DNA of 57,801 nt from Actinidia chinensis (taxonomy: Eukaryota > Streptophyta > Magnoliopsida > Ericales > Actinidiaceae). The notes under the pieces are model-generated. The model was not told the origin of the DNA. It saw only the letters and a program-made list of their open reading frames with translations, and did not search any database. The translations under genes were made by a program, and so were the position numbers. Numbering within the stretch: position 1 is the first letter of the stretch; each line of letters opens with the position of its first letter. Where the stretch lies: assembly GCA_009663005.1 (NCBI GenBank), contig CM018905.1, positions 4,269,413 through 4,327,213 of the forward strand. Direction: 5' to 3'. Below are positions 22,401 to 35,249 of the stretch, one piece after another.

Positions 22401-25400
22401 AAAAATTGACAAAAGGAGCAAAAAAGAATTTCCCGGTGGGTGTCACCTATCTTGACATGTGGCAACCGTCCATGCACGCTTAACTTTTCAAAATCAAACG
22501 GAACCCGTTGCATTAGTTACCGGATATGATCCGCAGAAGGTATGTTGTTCACCTTTTCAATTCATATGGACACAATCGACCCCCAGTCATCCGTTTTCTA
22601 CCTTTCGAACAGCAGCCGTAACGGGTAAAGTACAACGGTAAAACTAACGTTCAATGTCTGGCATCCGTAAGTTTTAAAAATAATACGAATAGGGAATTTT
22701 TTGGAAGAAAAGGTAAAAATCGCACAAATGGTGCAAAATAGGGACTTTAACGGTGGGTAACCATCCTGACATGCACCCGTCCATGCACGCTTAACTTCAA
22801 AAATTCAAACGGGGATCCGCGCATTAGTGCCAATATGATCGCCAAGGTCCGTAGTGTTAAAATAAATGCGCATTAAAGAATTTTTCAAACTAATTAAGTA
22901 CAAAATCGACAAAAATGGTCAAAAAAGAGGGCTTCCCGGTGGGTCACCACATGCCTGACATTGCCACCCGGTACATGCACGCTTAACTTCGGAATTCTAA
23001 CGGAACCCGACGCATTAGTACCAATATGATCGACGAAGGATGTTGATTCACCTTTTAAAAATTAATATGACACATCGACCCCCCAATCATCGCTCTTCCC
23101 TTTCGAACTGAAGCGTAAGCGGGTAAAAGACAACGGGTTAAAAACTAATCGTTTCAATGCCTGATCCCGTAAGTATTAAAAAAAATAAATGCGCATAGGA
23201 AATTTGGAAAAAGAAAAGTATAAAAATTCAACAAAAATGTGACAAAATAGGACTACCGGTGGGTAACCCATCCTGATATTGCACCCGTCATGCACGCTTA
23301 ACTCGAAATTCAAACGGACCCCATGTTATTAGTACCAATATGATCGTGTGAAGGTATGTGGTTCACCTTTTCAATTAATATGGGACACATCGATCCCAAA
23401 ACCTTACGCCTTTCTCCCTTTCGAACCGCAGCATAACGGGTTAAAGTACAATAGGTGAAAAACTAATGTTTCAAGCCTGCATCAGTAAGTATTACAAATA
23501 AATGCCGCCAAGGGAATTTTTTAGAAAGAATAAGTAAACAAATTGACCAAAAAATGTGTGCAAAAAAAAGAGGACTTCCCGTGGTGCACCCAATCTGAAC
23601 ATTGCCACCCGTCCACGCACGCTTAACTTTGAAATCAAACTGACCCGTGGCATTAGTACCAATATGATCGTGAAGCGTATGTTGGTTCAACTTGTCAAGT
23701 TCATATGTACAACATGACCCCCCTAATCATCCGCTTTCTCCCTTTCGAACCGCAGGTCACGGGTAAGTAACGTACAACGAGTTAGAACTAATCGTTTCAA
23801 TGCCTGCATCCGTAAGTATTAAAAATAAATGCGCATAGGAAATTTTTAGAAAGAATAAGTATAAAAAATTGACAAAAATGGTGCAAAAAGAGGACTTCCC
23901 AGTGGGTCACCCATCCTGACATTGCAGCCGTCCATGCACGCTTAACATCGAAATTCAAACGGATCCGCGCATTAGTACCAATATGATCGCGAAGGTCCGT
24001 AAGTATTAAAAATAAAAGCGCATAAGGAATTTTTTAGAAATAATAAGTGCCAAAAATCGACAAAAGAGGTGCAAAAAGAGGACTTCCCGGTGGGTCACCC
24101 ATCCTGACATTGCCCCCATCCATGCACGCTTAATATCGAAATTCAAACGATTTCCCGCGCATTGGGAAGCAATATGATCGCGAGGTATGGTTGGTATGCA
24201 CCTTTCAATTCATATGGACACAACGCACCCCCCAATCATCCGCTTTCCTCTCCTTTTCCGAACGCAGCGTAAAACGGGTCAATACACCGGGTTAAAATAA
24301 TCGTTTCAATGCCTGCATTCGTAACGCTAAAAATAATGCGCATAGAGAATTTGTTAGAAAGATAAGTATACAAAACTGACAAAAATGAGCAAAAGAAGAG
24401 GACTTCCCATGGGTCACACCCCATCCGACCATTGTCACCCGTCCATGCACGCTTAACTTCATATGTCCAAACGGACCACTCGTGCATTAGTACCGATATG
24501 ATGCGATGTATGTTGGTTCACCTTTTCAATTCATATAGACACATCGACCCCCAGTCATCCGTTTTCTCCCTTTCGAACCGCAAAGGGTAACGGTAAAGTA
24601 TAACGGGTTTAAAACATCGTTTCAATGCTTGCATCCTTAAGTTTTTAAAAATAATACGCATAGGGAATTTTTGAAAAGAATAAGTGTTAAAAAACGACAC
24701 AATGGTGCAAAAAGAGGACTTCCCGGTGGGTCACCCATCCTACATTGCACCCGTCCGGCAACGCTTAACAATCGAAATTCAACGATCCGCGCGTTGGTAC
24801 CAATGATCGCGAAGTATTTGCTTCAACCTTTTCAATTCATATTGACAAAACGACCCCCAATCATCCGCTTTCTCCATTCGCACCGCTAAGCGTAACGGGT
24901 AAAAGTACAACGGGTTTACAACTAATCGTTTCATGCCTGCATCCGTACTCTTAAAAATCAATGCGTGCGCAGAATTTTGTGTGGAAGAAATCAGTATAAA
25001 AAATTTCGCAAAATGGGTCAAAAAGAGACTTCCCGGTGGGTCCGCCATCATTGACAATTGACCCGTCCACGCCACGCCCCTTAACTTTCGGAATTAACTC
25101 GGAATTCAAACGGATCCCGTGCATTAGACCAATATGATCGTGAAGGTATGTTGGTTCAAACTTCTTTGAATTCATAGACACCGAGTCGAAGCCCCCAATC
25201 ATCTACTTTCTTCCTTTTCGCACCGCAGCGACGTGTACAGTACAAACGGTTAAACTAATCGTTTCAAGGTCCTGCATCCGTAAGTATTAAACATAATGCG
25301 CATAGGAAATTTTTTAGAAAGAATAAGTATAAAAAATTGACAAAAATGGTGGCAAAAAGAGATCTTCCCGGTTGGTCCCCCAACCTGACAGTGACCGTCC

Positions 25401-28400
25401 CTGCACAAAGGCCACCTTAAACTTCGAAATCAACGGGATCCTCGGCATTAGTGCCAATATGATTGTCGAAGGTATGTTGCTTCACTTTTGATCATATGGA
25501 CACATCGACCCGCAATCATACAACGCTTTTCCCTTTCGGAACGAACCGAGCGTAACGGGTATAAATCCAACGGGTTTAAAACTAAGCGTTTCATTCAAGC
25601 CTCTGCATCAGTAATATTAAAAAATAAAATGCGGCATGAGGGAATTTTTTGGAAAGAATAAGTATAAGAAAATTATTCAACAAAAATGGTGTTCAAAAAG
25701 AGGACCTTCCCGGTGGTCAACCCAGCCTGACATTTGTACCCCCGTCACCGCACGAGCTTAACGACTTCGAAATTCAACGGAACCCGTGCATTAGACCAAT
25801 ATGAATAGCGAAGTATGTTGGTCACCTTTTCAATTCATATGGACACAATCGACCCCCCGCATCTTGCCGTTTTCCGTCCTCCTCCTCCATTTGGAACCGA
25901 AGCAAACGGTTAAAATAGCAACGGGTAAAACTAATCGTTTCAATGCCTGCAGCGGTCCGTAAGTATTAAAAATAAAAGCGCATAAAAAGGAATTTTTTTA
26001 GAATAAAAGTGCCAAAAATCGAAAAAAGAGGTGAAAAGAGGACTTCCCGGTGGGGTCACTCATCCTGACATTTGCACCCATCCATGCCGCTTAATATCTA
26101 ATTCAAAACGGGAATTCGCGCATTGGTAAGCATATGATCGCGAAGGTATGTTGGTTCACCTTTTCAATTCATATGGACCAACGACCCCCAATTCATTGCC
26201 CGCTTTCTCTCCATTTCGAACCGCGCGTAACGGGTAAAGTAAACGGTTAAATAATCGTTTCAATGCCTGCATCCGTAACTATTAAAAATAAAAGCGCATA
26301 GAGGTTTTTTTAGAAAGACTAATTATAAAAAATTGACAAAATAGTGCAAAAGATGACTTTTCCCGGGGTCCCCATCCTGCATTGCACCCGTCCATGCACG
26401 CTTAACGTCGATTTCAAACGGAAGAACCGGGCATTAGTGCCAATATGATTGCGAATGTATGTTGGCTTCACTTTTGGGAATTCAGATGGACACATCGACC
26501 CGCAATCTACGCTTTTTTCCCTTTTCGAACCGAAGCGTAATGGGTAAAATACAACGGGTTAAAACTAATCGTTTCAATGCTCGCATCAGTAAGATTAAAA
26601 ATAAATGCGCTTAGGGATTTTTGGAAAGAATAAGTATACAAAATGGGTCAACAAAAATGTTGCAAAAAAGAGGACTTCCCGGTGGGTCACCCATCCTGAC
26701 TGCAACGCTTAACATCCAAAGTCAACGGGATCCGCGCATTCGTACCGATATTATCGCAAATCCAAAGTATTAAAAATAAATACGCATAAGGAATTTTTTT
26801 AAAAATAATAAATGTACAAAATCCCGCAAAAGGGTGGGGCAAAAAGAGGAACTTCCTAGGTGGGTCACCCATCCTGACATTGTCACCATCCATGAAGCTT
26901 AAACCTCGAATTTCAAACGGGATCGCGCGTTGGTACAATAAATTGATCGCGAAGGTATTTGGTTCCCTTTTTCAATTCATATGGACAAAACGACCCCCAA
27001 TCATCCCTTTCTTCTCCATTTCGACCGCAGCGTAACGGGTAGGTACAACGGGTTAAAACTAATCGTTTCAATTCTGATCCGTAAGTATTAAAACTAAATG
27101 CCGCTAAAAATTTTTTTTGTTGAAAGAATAAGTATAAAAACATTGACAAAAATTGTGCAAAAAAGAGGTCTTCCTTCCCGGTGGGTCCCACCCATCCTGA
27201 CCTTGCACCCAGGTCCTAGCACACTTACTTCGAAATTCAAACGGAACCCGTGCATTAGTAACCAATTGATCGCAAAGGTAATGTTGCTTCACCTTTTAAT
27301 TCATATGGACACATCGACCCCCCATCATTCCGCTTTCCTTCTCCCGGTCGAACCGCAGTGAAACGTGTTAAAGTACAACGGGTTAAAACTAATCGTTTCA
27401 ATGCCTGCATCAGTAAGTATTAAAAATAAATGCGCATAGGGAATTTTTTGGAAAGAATAAGTATAAAAATTCAACAAAAATGTTGCAAAAAGAGGACTTC
27501 CCGGTGGGTCACCCAGCCTGACATTGCACCCGTCCACGCACGCTTAACTTCGAAATTCAAACGGAACCCGTGCATTAGTACCAATATGATCGCGAAGGTA
27601 TGTTGGTTCACCTTTTCAATTCATATGGACACATCGACCCCCAGTCATCCGTTTTCTCCCTTTGGAACCGAAGCGTAACGGGTAAAATACAACGGGTTAA
27701 AACTAATCGTTTCAATGCCTGCATCCGTAAGTATTAAAAATAAAAGCGCATAAGGAATTTTTTAGAAATAATAAGTGCCAAAAATCGAACAAAAAGAGTG
27801 CAAAAAGAGGACTTCCCGGTTGGTCACCCATCCTGACCATTGCTTCCCATCCATGCACGCTTAAAATATCAGAAATTCAAACGAGATTCGCACGCATTGG
27901 TAGCAATATGTCGCGAGGTATGGTTGGTTATTCACCTTTTCAATTCATATGGACACAACGACCCCCAAGCATCCTCTTTTCTTTCCTCCCTTTCGAACCG
28001 CAGCGTAAAACATGTAAAGTACACAAACGTGTAAAATAATCGTTTCAATGCCTGCATCCGTAACTATTAAAAATAAATGCGCATAGAGGTTTTTTTAGAA
28101 AGAATAAGTATAAAAAATTGACAAAAATAGTGCAAAAAGAGGACTTCCCGGTGGGTCACCCATCCTGACATTGCACCCGTCCATGCACGCTTAACTTCGA
28201 AATTCAAACGGAACCCGGGCATTAGTGCCAATATGATTGCGAAGGTATGTTGCTTCACCTTTTGAATTCATATGGACACATCGACCCGCAATCATACGCT
28301 TTTTCCCTTTCGAACCGAAGCGTAACGGGTAAAATACAACGGGTTAAAACTAATCGTTTCAATGCCTGCATCAGTAAGTATTAAAAATAAATGCGCATAG

Positions 28401-31400
28401 GGAATTTTTTGGAAAGAATAAGTATAAAAATTCAACAAAAATGTTGCAAAAAGAGGACTTCCCGGTGGGTCACCCATCCTGACATTGCACGCTTAACATC
28501 GAAATTCAAACGGGATCCGCGCATTAGTACCGATATTATTGCGAAAGTCCATAAGTATTAAAAATAAATACGCATAAGGAATTTTTTAAAAATAATAAGT
28601 GTAAAAAATCGCAAAAAGGGTGCAAAAAGAGGACTTCCTAGTGGGTCACCCACCTGACTTGCACCCATCATGAACGCTTAACATCACATCGCAATTCGCA
28701 ACTGATCCGCGCGTTGGTACCAATATGATCGCGCAGGTATGTTGGTTCACCTTTTCAATCATAGGGACAAACGACCCCCAATCATCCACGTTCGCCATTT
28801 CGAATCGAACCGCAAGCGTAAAACGATAAGGTACAACGGGTTAAACTAATCGTTTCAATGTTTGCATCCGTAAAGTAATTACAAATGAAATGCGCATAAA
28901 AATTTTTTTTGAAAGAATAAGATAAAAAATTGACAAAAATGGTGCAAAAGAGGTCGGCCCGGTGGGTCCCCATCTTGACATTGCACCCTTCCATGCACAC
29001 TTAACTTCGAAATTCAAACGGAACCCGTGCATTAGTACCAATATGATCGCGAAGGTATTTGCTTCATTCACCTTTTCATTCAATATGGCACAGCGACCAC
29101 CACCAATCCGCTTTCCCCGTTCGAAACCGCAGTGACACGGGTAAATACCAACGGGTTTAAAACTAATCGTTTCAATGCCTGCACTCCGTAAGTATTCAAA
29201 ATAAATACGCATAGAAACTTTTTTTTTGAAAAGCGTAAGTATAAAATTTCCACAAAACTGGTGCAAAAAGAGAACTTCCCGGTGGCTCACCCATCCTGAC
29301 ATTGCACCCGTCCATGCACGCTTAACTTCAAAATTCAAACAGATCATCGCATTAGCACCAATATGATCGCGAAGGTATGTTGCTTCACCTTTTTAATTCA
29401 TATGGATACATCGACACCCAATCATCCGCTTTCTTCCTTTCGAACCGCAGCGTAACAGGTAAAGTACAACGGTTTAAAACTAATCATTTCAATACCTGCA
29501 TCCATAAGTATTAAAAATAAATGCGCATAGGGAATTTTTTGGAAACAATTAGTGTAAAAAATGGATAAAAATGTGCAAAAAGAGGATTTGCTGGTAGGTC
29601 ACCCATCCTGAACATTGTCCTGCCTTGTGACGGTTAATTTCAAAATTCAAACGGAACCCGTGCTGAGTACCAATATATCGCGAAGGTATGTTGGTTCACC
29701 TTTTAATTATATGGACACATCGACCCCCAATTCAAAACCGCTTCTCCCTTTCGAACCGCAGCGTCGGGTTGTGTGTGTAAAGTAAAAATGGTTAAAGCTA
29801 ATCGTTTCAATGCCTGCATCCGTAAGTATTAAAAAATAAATGCGCATAGGGAATTTTGTGGGAATAATATGTATAAAAACAACAAAATGGTTCAAAAAGA
29901 GGACTTCTTCCTCGTTTGTTCCCCATCCTAACATTGCACCGTCCATCAAGCACGCTTAACATCGAAAGTCGAAACGGGATCGCGCATTAGTACCAATATG
30001 ATCGATAAAAGTCTTAAGTATTAAAAATAAATGCGCATAAGAAATTTTTAGAATAATAAGTGGCAAAAAAAATGCAAAAAAGGGTGCCCAAAAGAGGACT
30101 TCTTTGGTGGGCACCCACCTGACATTGCACCCATCCATTCACGTTAACATCGAAATTCAAACGGGATCCTCGCATTGTTACCAATTGATCGCGAAGGTAA
30201 TGTGGGTTCACCATTTCATTCATATGGAGACAGCGACCCCCCAATCATCACTTTCGCCCCTTCGAACCGTAGAGTATCGGGTAAAAACAACGTGTTAAAA
30301 CTAATCGTTTCATGCTTGCATCCGTAAGTATAAAAGAGTGCGCATAGGCAAATTTTTTGGAAAGCTAAGTATATAAAAATTCGAACCAAAATGGGCAAAA
30401 AGAGGACTTCCCCGGTGGGTCACCCATCCTGACATTGTAAAAAGAAACCACCGTCCATGCACGCGGAACTGCATAATTCAAACGAACCCGTGCTTAGTAC
30501 CAATATGATCGCGAATGATGTTTGGTTCAACACCTTTTCAATTCATATGGACACATCGACACCAATCAATCCGCTTTTCTCCTTTCGAACACGCATTCAT
30601 AAACGGGTAAGTACAAAACGGGTTAAACTAATCGTTTCAATGCCTGCATCTGTAAGTATTAAAAATAAATGCGCATCAGGGATGTTTTTGGAAAGAGTAA
30701 GTGTAAAAAATAGACAAATGTTGCAAAGGGACTTCCATGTCCCGGTGGTTTCACCCATCTTGACATTGTAACCCTCCATGACCTTAACAAACATCGAAAT
30801 TCGAACGGGATCCGCGCATTAGTACCAGATATCGCGAAGTCCGTTAAGTTATTAAAAAAATTAAATGCGCATAAGGAATTTTTAGAAATAATAAGTGCAA
30901 AAAAAAATCGCAAAAAAGGTTACAAAAAGAGGACTTCCTGGTGGGTCACCCATCTACCAGTGACCTATCCATGCCCGCTTAACATCGAAATTCAAACGGG
31001 ATCCGCGCCCATTGGTACCAATATGATCGACGAAGGTATGTTGGTTCACCTTTTCAATTATAGGGAGGAATACATCGACCCCAATCATCAAACTTTCGCC
31101 CCTTCGAACCGTAGTAGAGTACGGGTAAAATACAACGGGTTAAAACTAATCTTTCAAATGCTTGCATCCGTAAGTACTAAAAAAAGTGCGCATAGGCAAT
31201 TTTTTGGAAAGAATAAGTATAAAATTCGACCAAAATGGTTGCAAAAAGAGGACTTCCGGTGGGTTCACCCACCTGACATTGCAACCGTCCATGCACGCTT
31301 AAACTTCATTAATTCAAACGGAAACCTGCCTTAGTACCAATATGTCGCGAAAGGTAGTTGGTTCACCTTTTCAATTCATATGGCCCACATCGAACACCAC

Positions 31401-34400
31401 ATCCGACTTTCTTCCTTTCGAACCGCAGCAGAAAGGTTTAAGACAACAGGGTTAAAACTAATCGTTTCAATCCTGCATCTGTAAAGTATTAAAAAATAAA
31501 GCGCATAGGGAATTTTTTGGAAGCGTAAGTGTAAAAAATAGACAAAATGGTGCAAAAAGAGGACTTCACGGTGGTTCACCCAATCGACATGTACCCGTGC
31601 ATGCCGCTTAACATCGAAATTCGAAGGGATTCGCGCATTAGTACCATATGATCGCGAAAGTCCGGAAGTATTAAAAAATAAATGCGCATAAGGAAATTTT
31701 TTAGAAATAATAAGTGACAAAAAATCGCAAAAGGTACACAAGAGGGACTTCCTGGTGGGTCACCCATCCTGACATTGCACCTATCCATGCACGCTTAACA
31801 CTCGAAATTCAAACGGGATCCGCGCATTGGTACCAATAGATCGGAAGGTATGTGGTTCACCTTTTCAATCATATGACAAAACGACCCCCAAATCATCCGC
31901 TTCTCCATTCGAACCGCAAGCGTAACGGGTAAAGTCAACGGGTTAAAACTAATCATTTCAAGCCTGCATCCGTAAGTATTAAAAGTAAATCGCATCATAG
32001 AATAGAAAATTTTTTGGAAAGAATAAGTATTAAAAATTGACAAAAATGGTGCAAAAGAGGTCTTCCCGGTGGAGGTTCACCCATCCTGATATTGCACCCG
32101 TTACAAGCACAATTAACTTCGAAATTCAAACGGAACCGGGGATTTAGTACCACTATGATGGCGAAGGTATGTTGTTCACCTTTTCAATTCATATGGACAC
32201 ATCGACCCCCACTCATCTGCCTTTCTCCCTTCGAACTGAAGCGGTAAAGGGTAAAGTTACAACGGAGTTGAACTAATCTGTCAATACCTGCATCCGTAAT
32301 TATTAAAATATGCGCATAAAAATAAATGAGTAACGGTGGGTACCCCATCCTGACATTGCACCGTCCATGCACACTTAACTTCGAAATTCAAACCGAACCG
32401 TGCATTAGTACCAATATTGATCGCGAAGGTATTGTCTGGGTCACCTTTTAATTCATATGGACACATCGACCCCCAATTCAACCGCTTTCTTCCTTTCGAA
32501 CGCAGCGTAACGGGTAAAGTAAAAAGGTAAAAGCTAATCGTTTCAAATTGCCTGCCATCCGTAAGTATAAAAATAAACGCGCTAGGGAATTTTTTGGAAC
32601 TAATAGTATAAAAAATCAACAAAAAATGGTTCAAAAGGAGGATTCCGGTTGTTCAACCATCCTAACATTGCACCCGTCCATGCACGCTTAACATCGAAAT
32701 TCGAACGGGAATCCGAGCATTAGTACCAATATGATCGAGAAAGTCCGTAAGTATTAAAAATATAATGCGCATAAGAATTTTGTAGAATTTAGAAAAATAT
32801 AGTGAAAAAAAAAATCGCAAAAAGGGGGCAAAAAAGAGGACTTCTTGGTGGGTCACCCATCGGACATTGACCCACCATCCATTCACGTGTAAACATCGAA
32901 ATTCCAAACGGGATCCGCGCATTGGTACCAATATGATCGCGAAGGTTATGTGGTTCACCTTTTCAAGTCATATGGAGACATCGACCCCAATCATCAACTT
33001 TCGCCCCTTTCGAAAACGTAGAAGATAGGGTTAAAATTAAAACGGTTTAAAACTAATCGTTTCAAGCTTGCATCCTAAAGTTACTAAAAATAAGTGCGCA
33101 TAGGCCATTTTTGGAAAGAATAAGTATAAAATTCGACCAAATGGTGCAAAAAGAGCGCTTCCCGGTGGGTCACACATCTGACATTGCAACCGTCCATGCA
33201 CGCTTAACTTCATAATTCAAACGGACCCGTTGCCCTTTAGTACCAATATGACGCGAAGGTTCTGTTGGTCACCTTTTCAATTCATTATGGGACACCATCG
33301 ACCCCCAATCCTCCGTTCTCCCTTTCGGAACCGCCGGCATAACGGTGTTAAGTTTAACAACGGGTTTTAAAACTAATCGTTTCAATGCCTGCATCGGTAC
33401 AGTTAAAAAATAATGCGCAAGTGGAATTTTTTTGGAAAGAGTAAGGTGTAAAAAATAGACCACAATGGTGCAAAAAGAGGACTTCCCGGTTGGGTGGTTC
33501 AACCCATCTTGACATTGTCACCCGGTCAGGCACGCGTAACATCGGAAATTCGAACGGGATCCGCGCATTAGTACCAATTGATCGCGAAAGCCCGTAAGTA
33601 TTAAAAATAAATGCGCATGAAGGAATTTTTTAGAAAAATAAGTGCAAAAAATCGCAAAAAAGGGTACAAAAAGAGGGACTTTCCTGGTGGGTCCACCCAT
33701 CCTGACATTGAACCTATCCATGCACGCTTAACATCGAAATTCAAACGGGATCCGCGCATTGGTACCAATATGATCGCGAAGGTATGTTGGTTCACCTTTG
33801 CAATTCATATGGACAGAAAAACCGACCCCCATCATCCGCTTGCTCATTTCGAACCGCAGCGTAACGGAGTTTGAAAAAGTAAAAGGGTTAAAACCAATAA
33901 TTTCAATGCCTGCATCCGGAAGTATTAAAAGTAAATGCGCATAGAAAATTTTTTGGAAAGAATACAGTATAAAAAATTGACAAAAATGGTGCAAAAAGAG
34001 GTCTTCCCGGTGGGTACCACCATCCTGATATTGCACCCGTCAAAGCACCACTTAACTCGAAATTCAAACGGAAACATGTGCATTAGTACCCAATGATGGC
34101 GAAGGTATTAGAAGGTATGTTGGTCACCTTTCAATTCATTGGACACATCGACCCCCAATCATCTGCTTTCTCCCTTTCGAAACGGAAGCGTAAGGGTAAA
34201 GACAACGGGTTGAAAAACTTAATGTTTCAATACTGCATCCGTAATTATTAAAAATAACATGCGCATAAAACATAAATGCGTAACGGTGGGTAACCATCAT
34301 GACATTGCCACCCGTCCTGCACACTTTAAATTCGAAATTCAAACCGAAACCCGTGGCCATTAGTACCAATATGATCGCGAAAGGATTGTTGGTTACCTTT

Positions 34401-35218
34401 TGTTTCCAAGTCATATGGGACACATGCGACCCACCAATCATCCGCTTTCTCCCGTTCGAACGCAGTGAAAACGGGTGTTAAGTTTATATAAAATACAACG
34501 GTTTAAAAAACTAATCGTTTCATGCCTGCATCCGTAAGTATTAAAAATAAAATGCGGCATAGGAAATATTTTGGAAAGAATAAGTATAAAAAATGACAAA
34601 AATGGTGCAAAAAGGAGGACTTCAGGTGGTTCCACCCATCATGACATTGCACCGTCCAGGGCACGCTGAACTCAAAAATTCAAACGGGCTCGCGCATTGG
34701 GTCAATATTTGATCACGAAGGTATGTTGGTCACCTTTTCAACATATGGCCAAACGACCCCCCAATTCATCCCCTTTCTCCATTTCGACACGCCAGCGTAA
34801 CGGGTAAAATACAACGAAGTTAAAACTAATCGTTCAATACCCGAATCCGTAGTATTAAAATAAATGCGCGTAGGAATTTTTGGAAAGAATAATATTAAAA
34901 ATTCGATAAAAATGGGCCAAAAGAGGAATTCCCGGTGGGTCACCCATCTGACCATTGCACCCGTCCATGCAAGCGTAATTTTAAATTCAAACGGACCCTG
35001 TGCATTAGTACCAATCAACCGCGAAGCGTATGGTTGGTTTCACCTTTTCAATTATATGGAAACATCGACCCCTTAATCATCGCTCTCTCTTTCAAACCGC
35101 AGCGTAAGGGTAAAACAAAACGGGTTAAAACTAAGCGTTTCAATGCCTGCATCCGTTAAGTATTAAAATAAATGTGCATAGGGGGAATTTTTTAGAAATA
35201 ATAAGTACAAAAAATCCA

Positions 35219-35249
35219 AAAAAAAAAAAAAATTTTTTGTTTTTTTTGG
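35219..35249. other. Abrupt poly-A/poly-T run inside a satellite unit
   Basis: The usual CACAAAAATGGTGC is replaced by a long A run followed by T runs (TTTTTTG then TTTTTTTT) before GGTGCC. It is unique in the array and may be a sequencing or consensus error. Confidence 0.55.

Larger units (their letters stand above)
13440..33620 (-). repeat. Higher-order repeat domain with short (about 189 bp) units
   Basis: At least 17 units lack about 125 bp of spacer, so that GCGAAGGT is joined directly to CCGTAAGTATT. The junctions lie near 13475, 14908, 15953, 17403, 18846, 20372, 21202, 22037, 22848, 23995, 26758, 28548, 30008, 30840, 31660, 32742 and 33590. Related spacer variants without the full deletion occur near 25955 and 27723. 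Nearly all short units are followed by a body whose usual CATTAG is changed to CATTGG or GTTGG. None was seen before 13.4 kb or after 33.6 kb. Confidence 0.8.
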
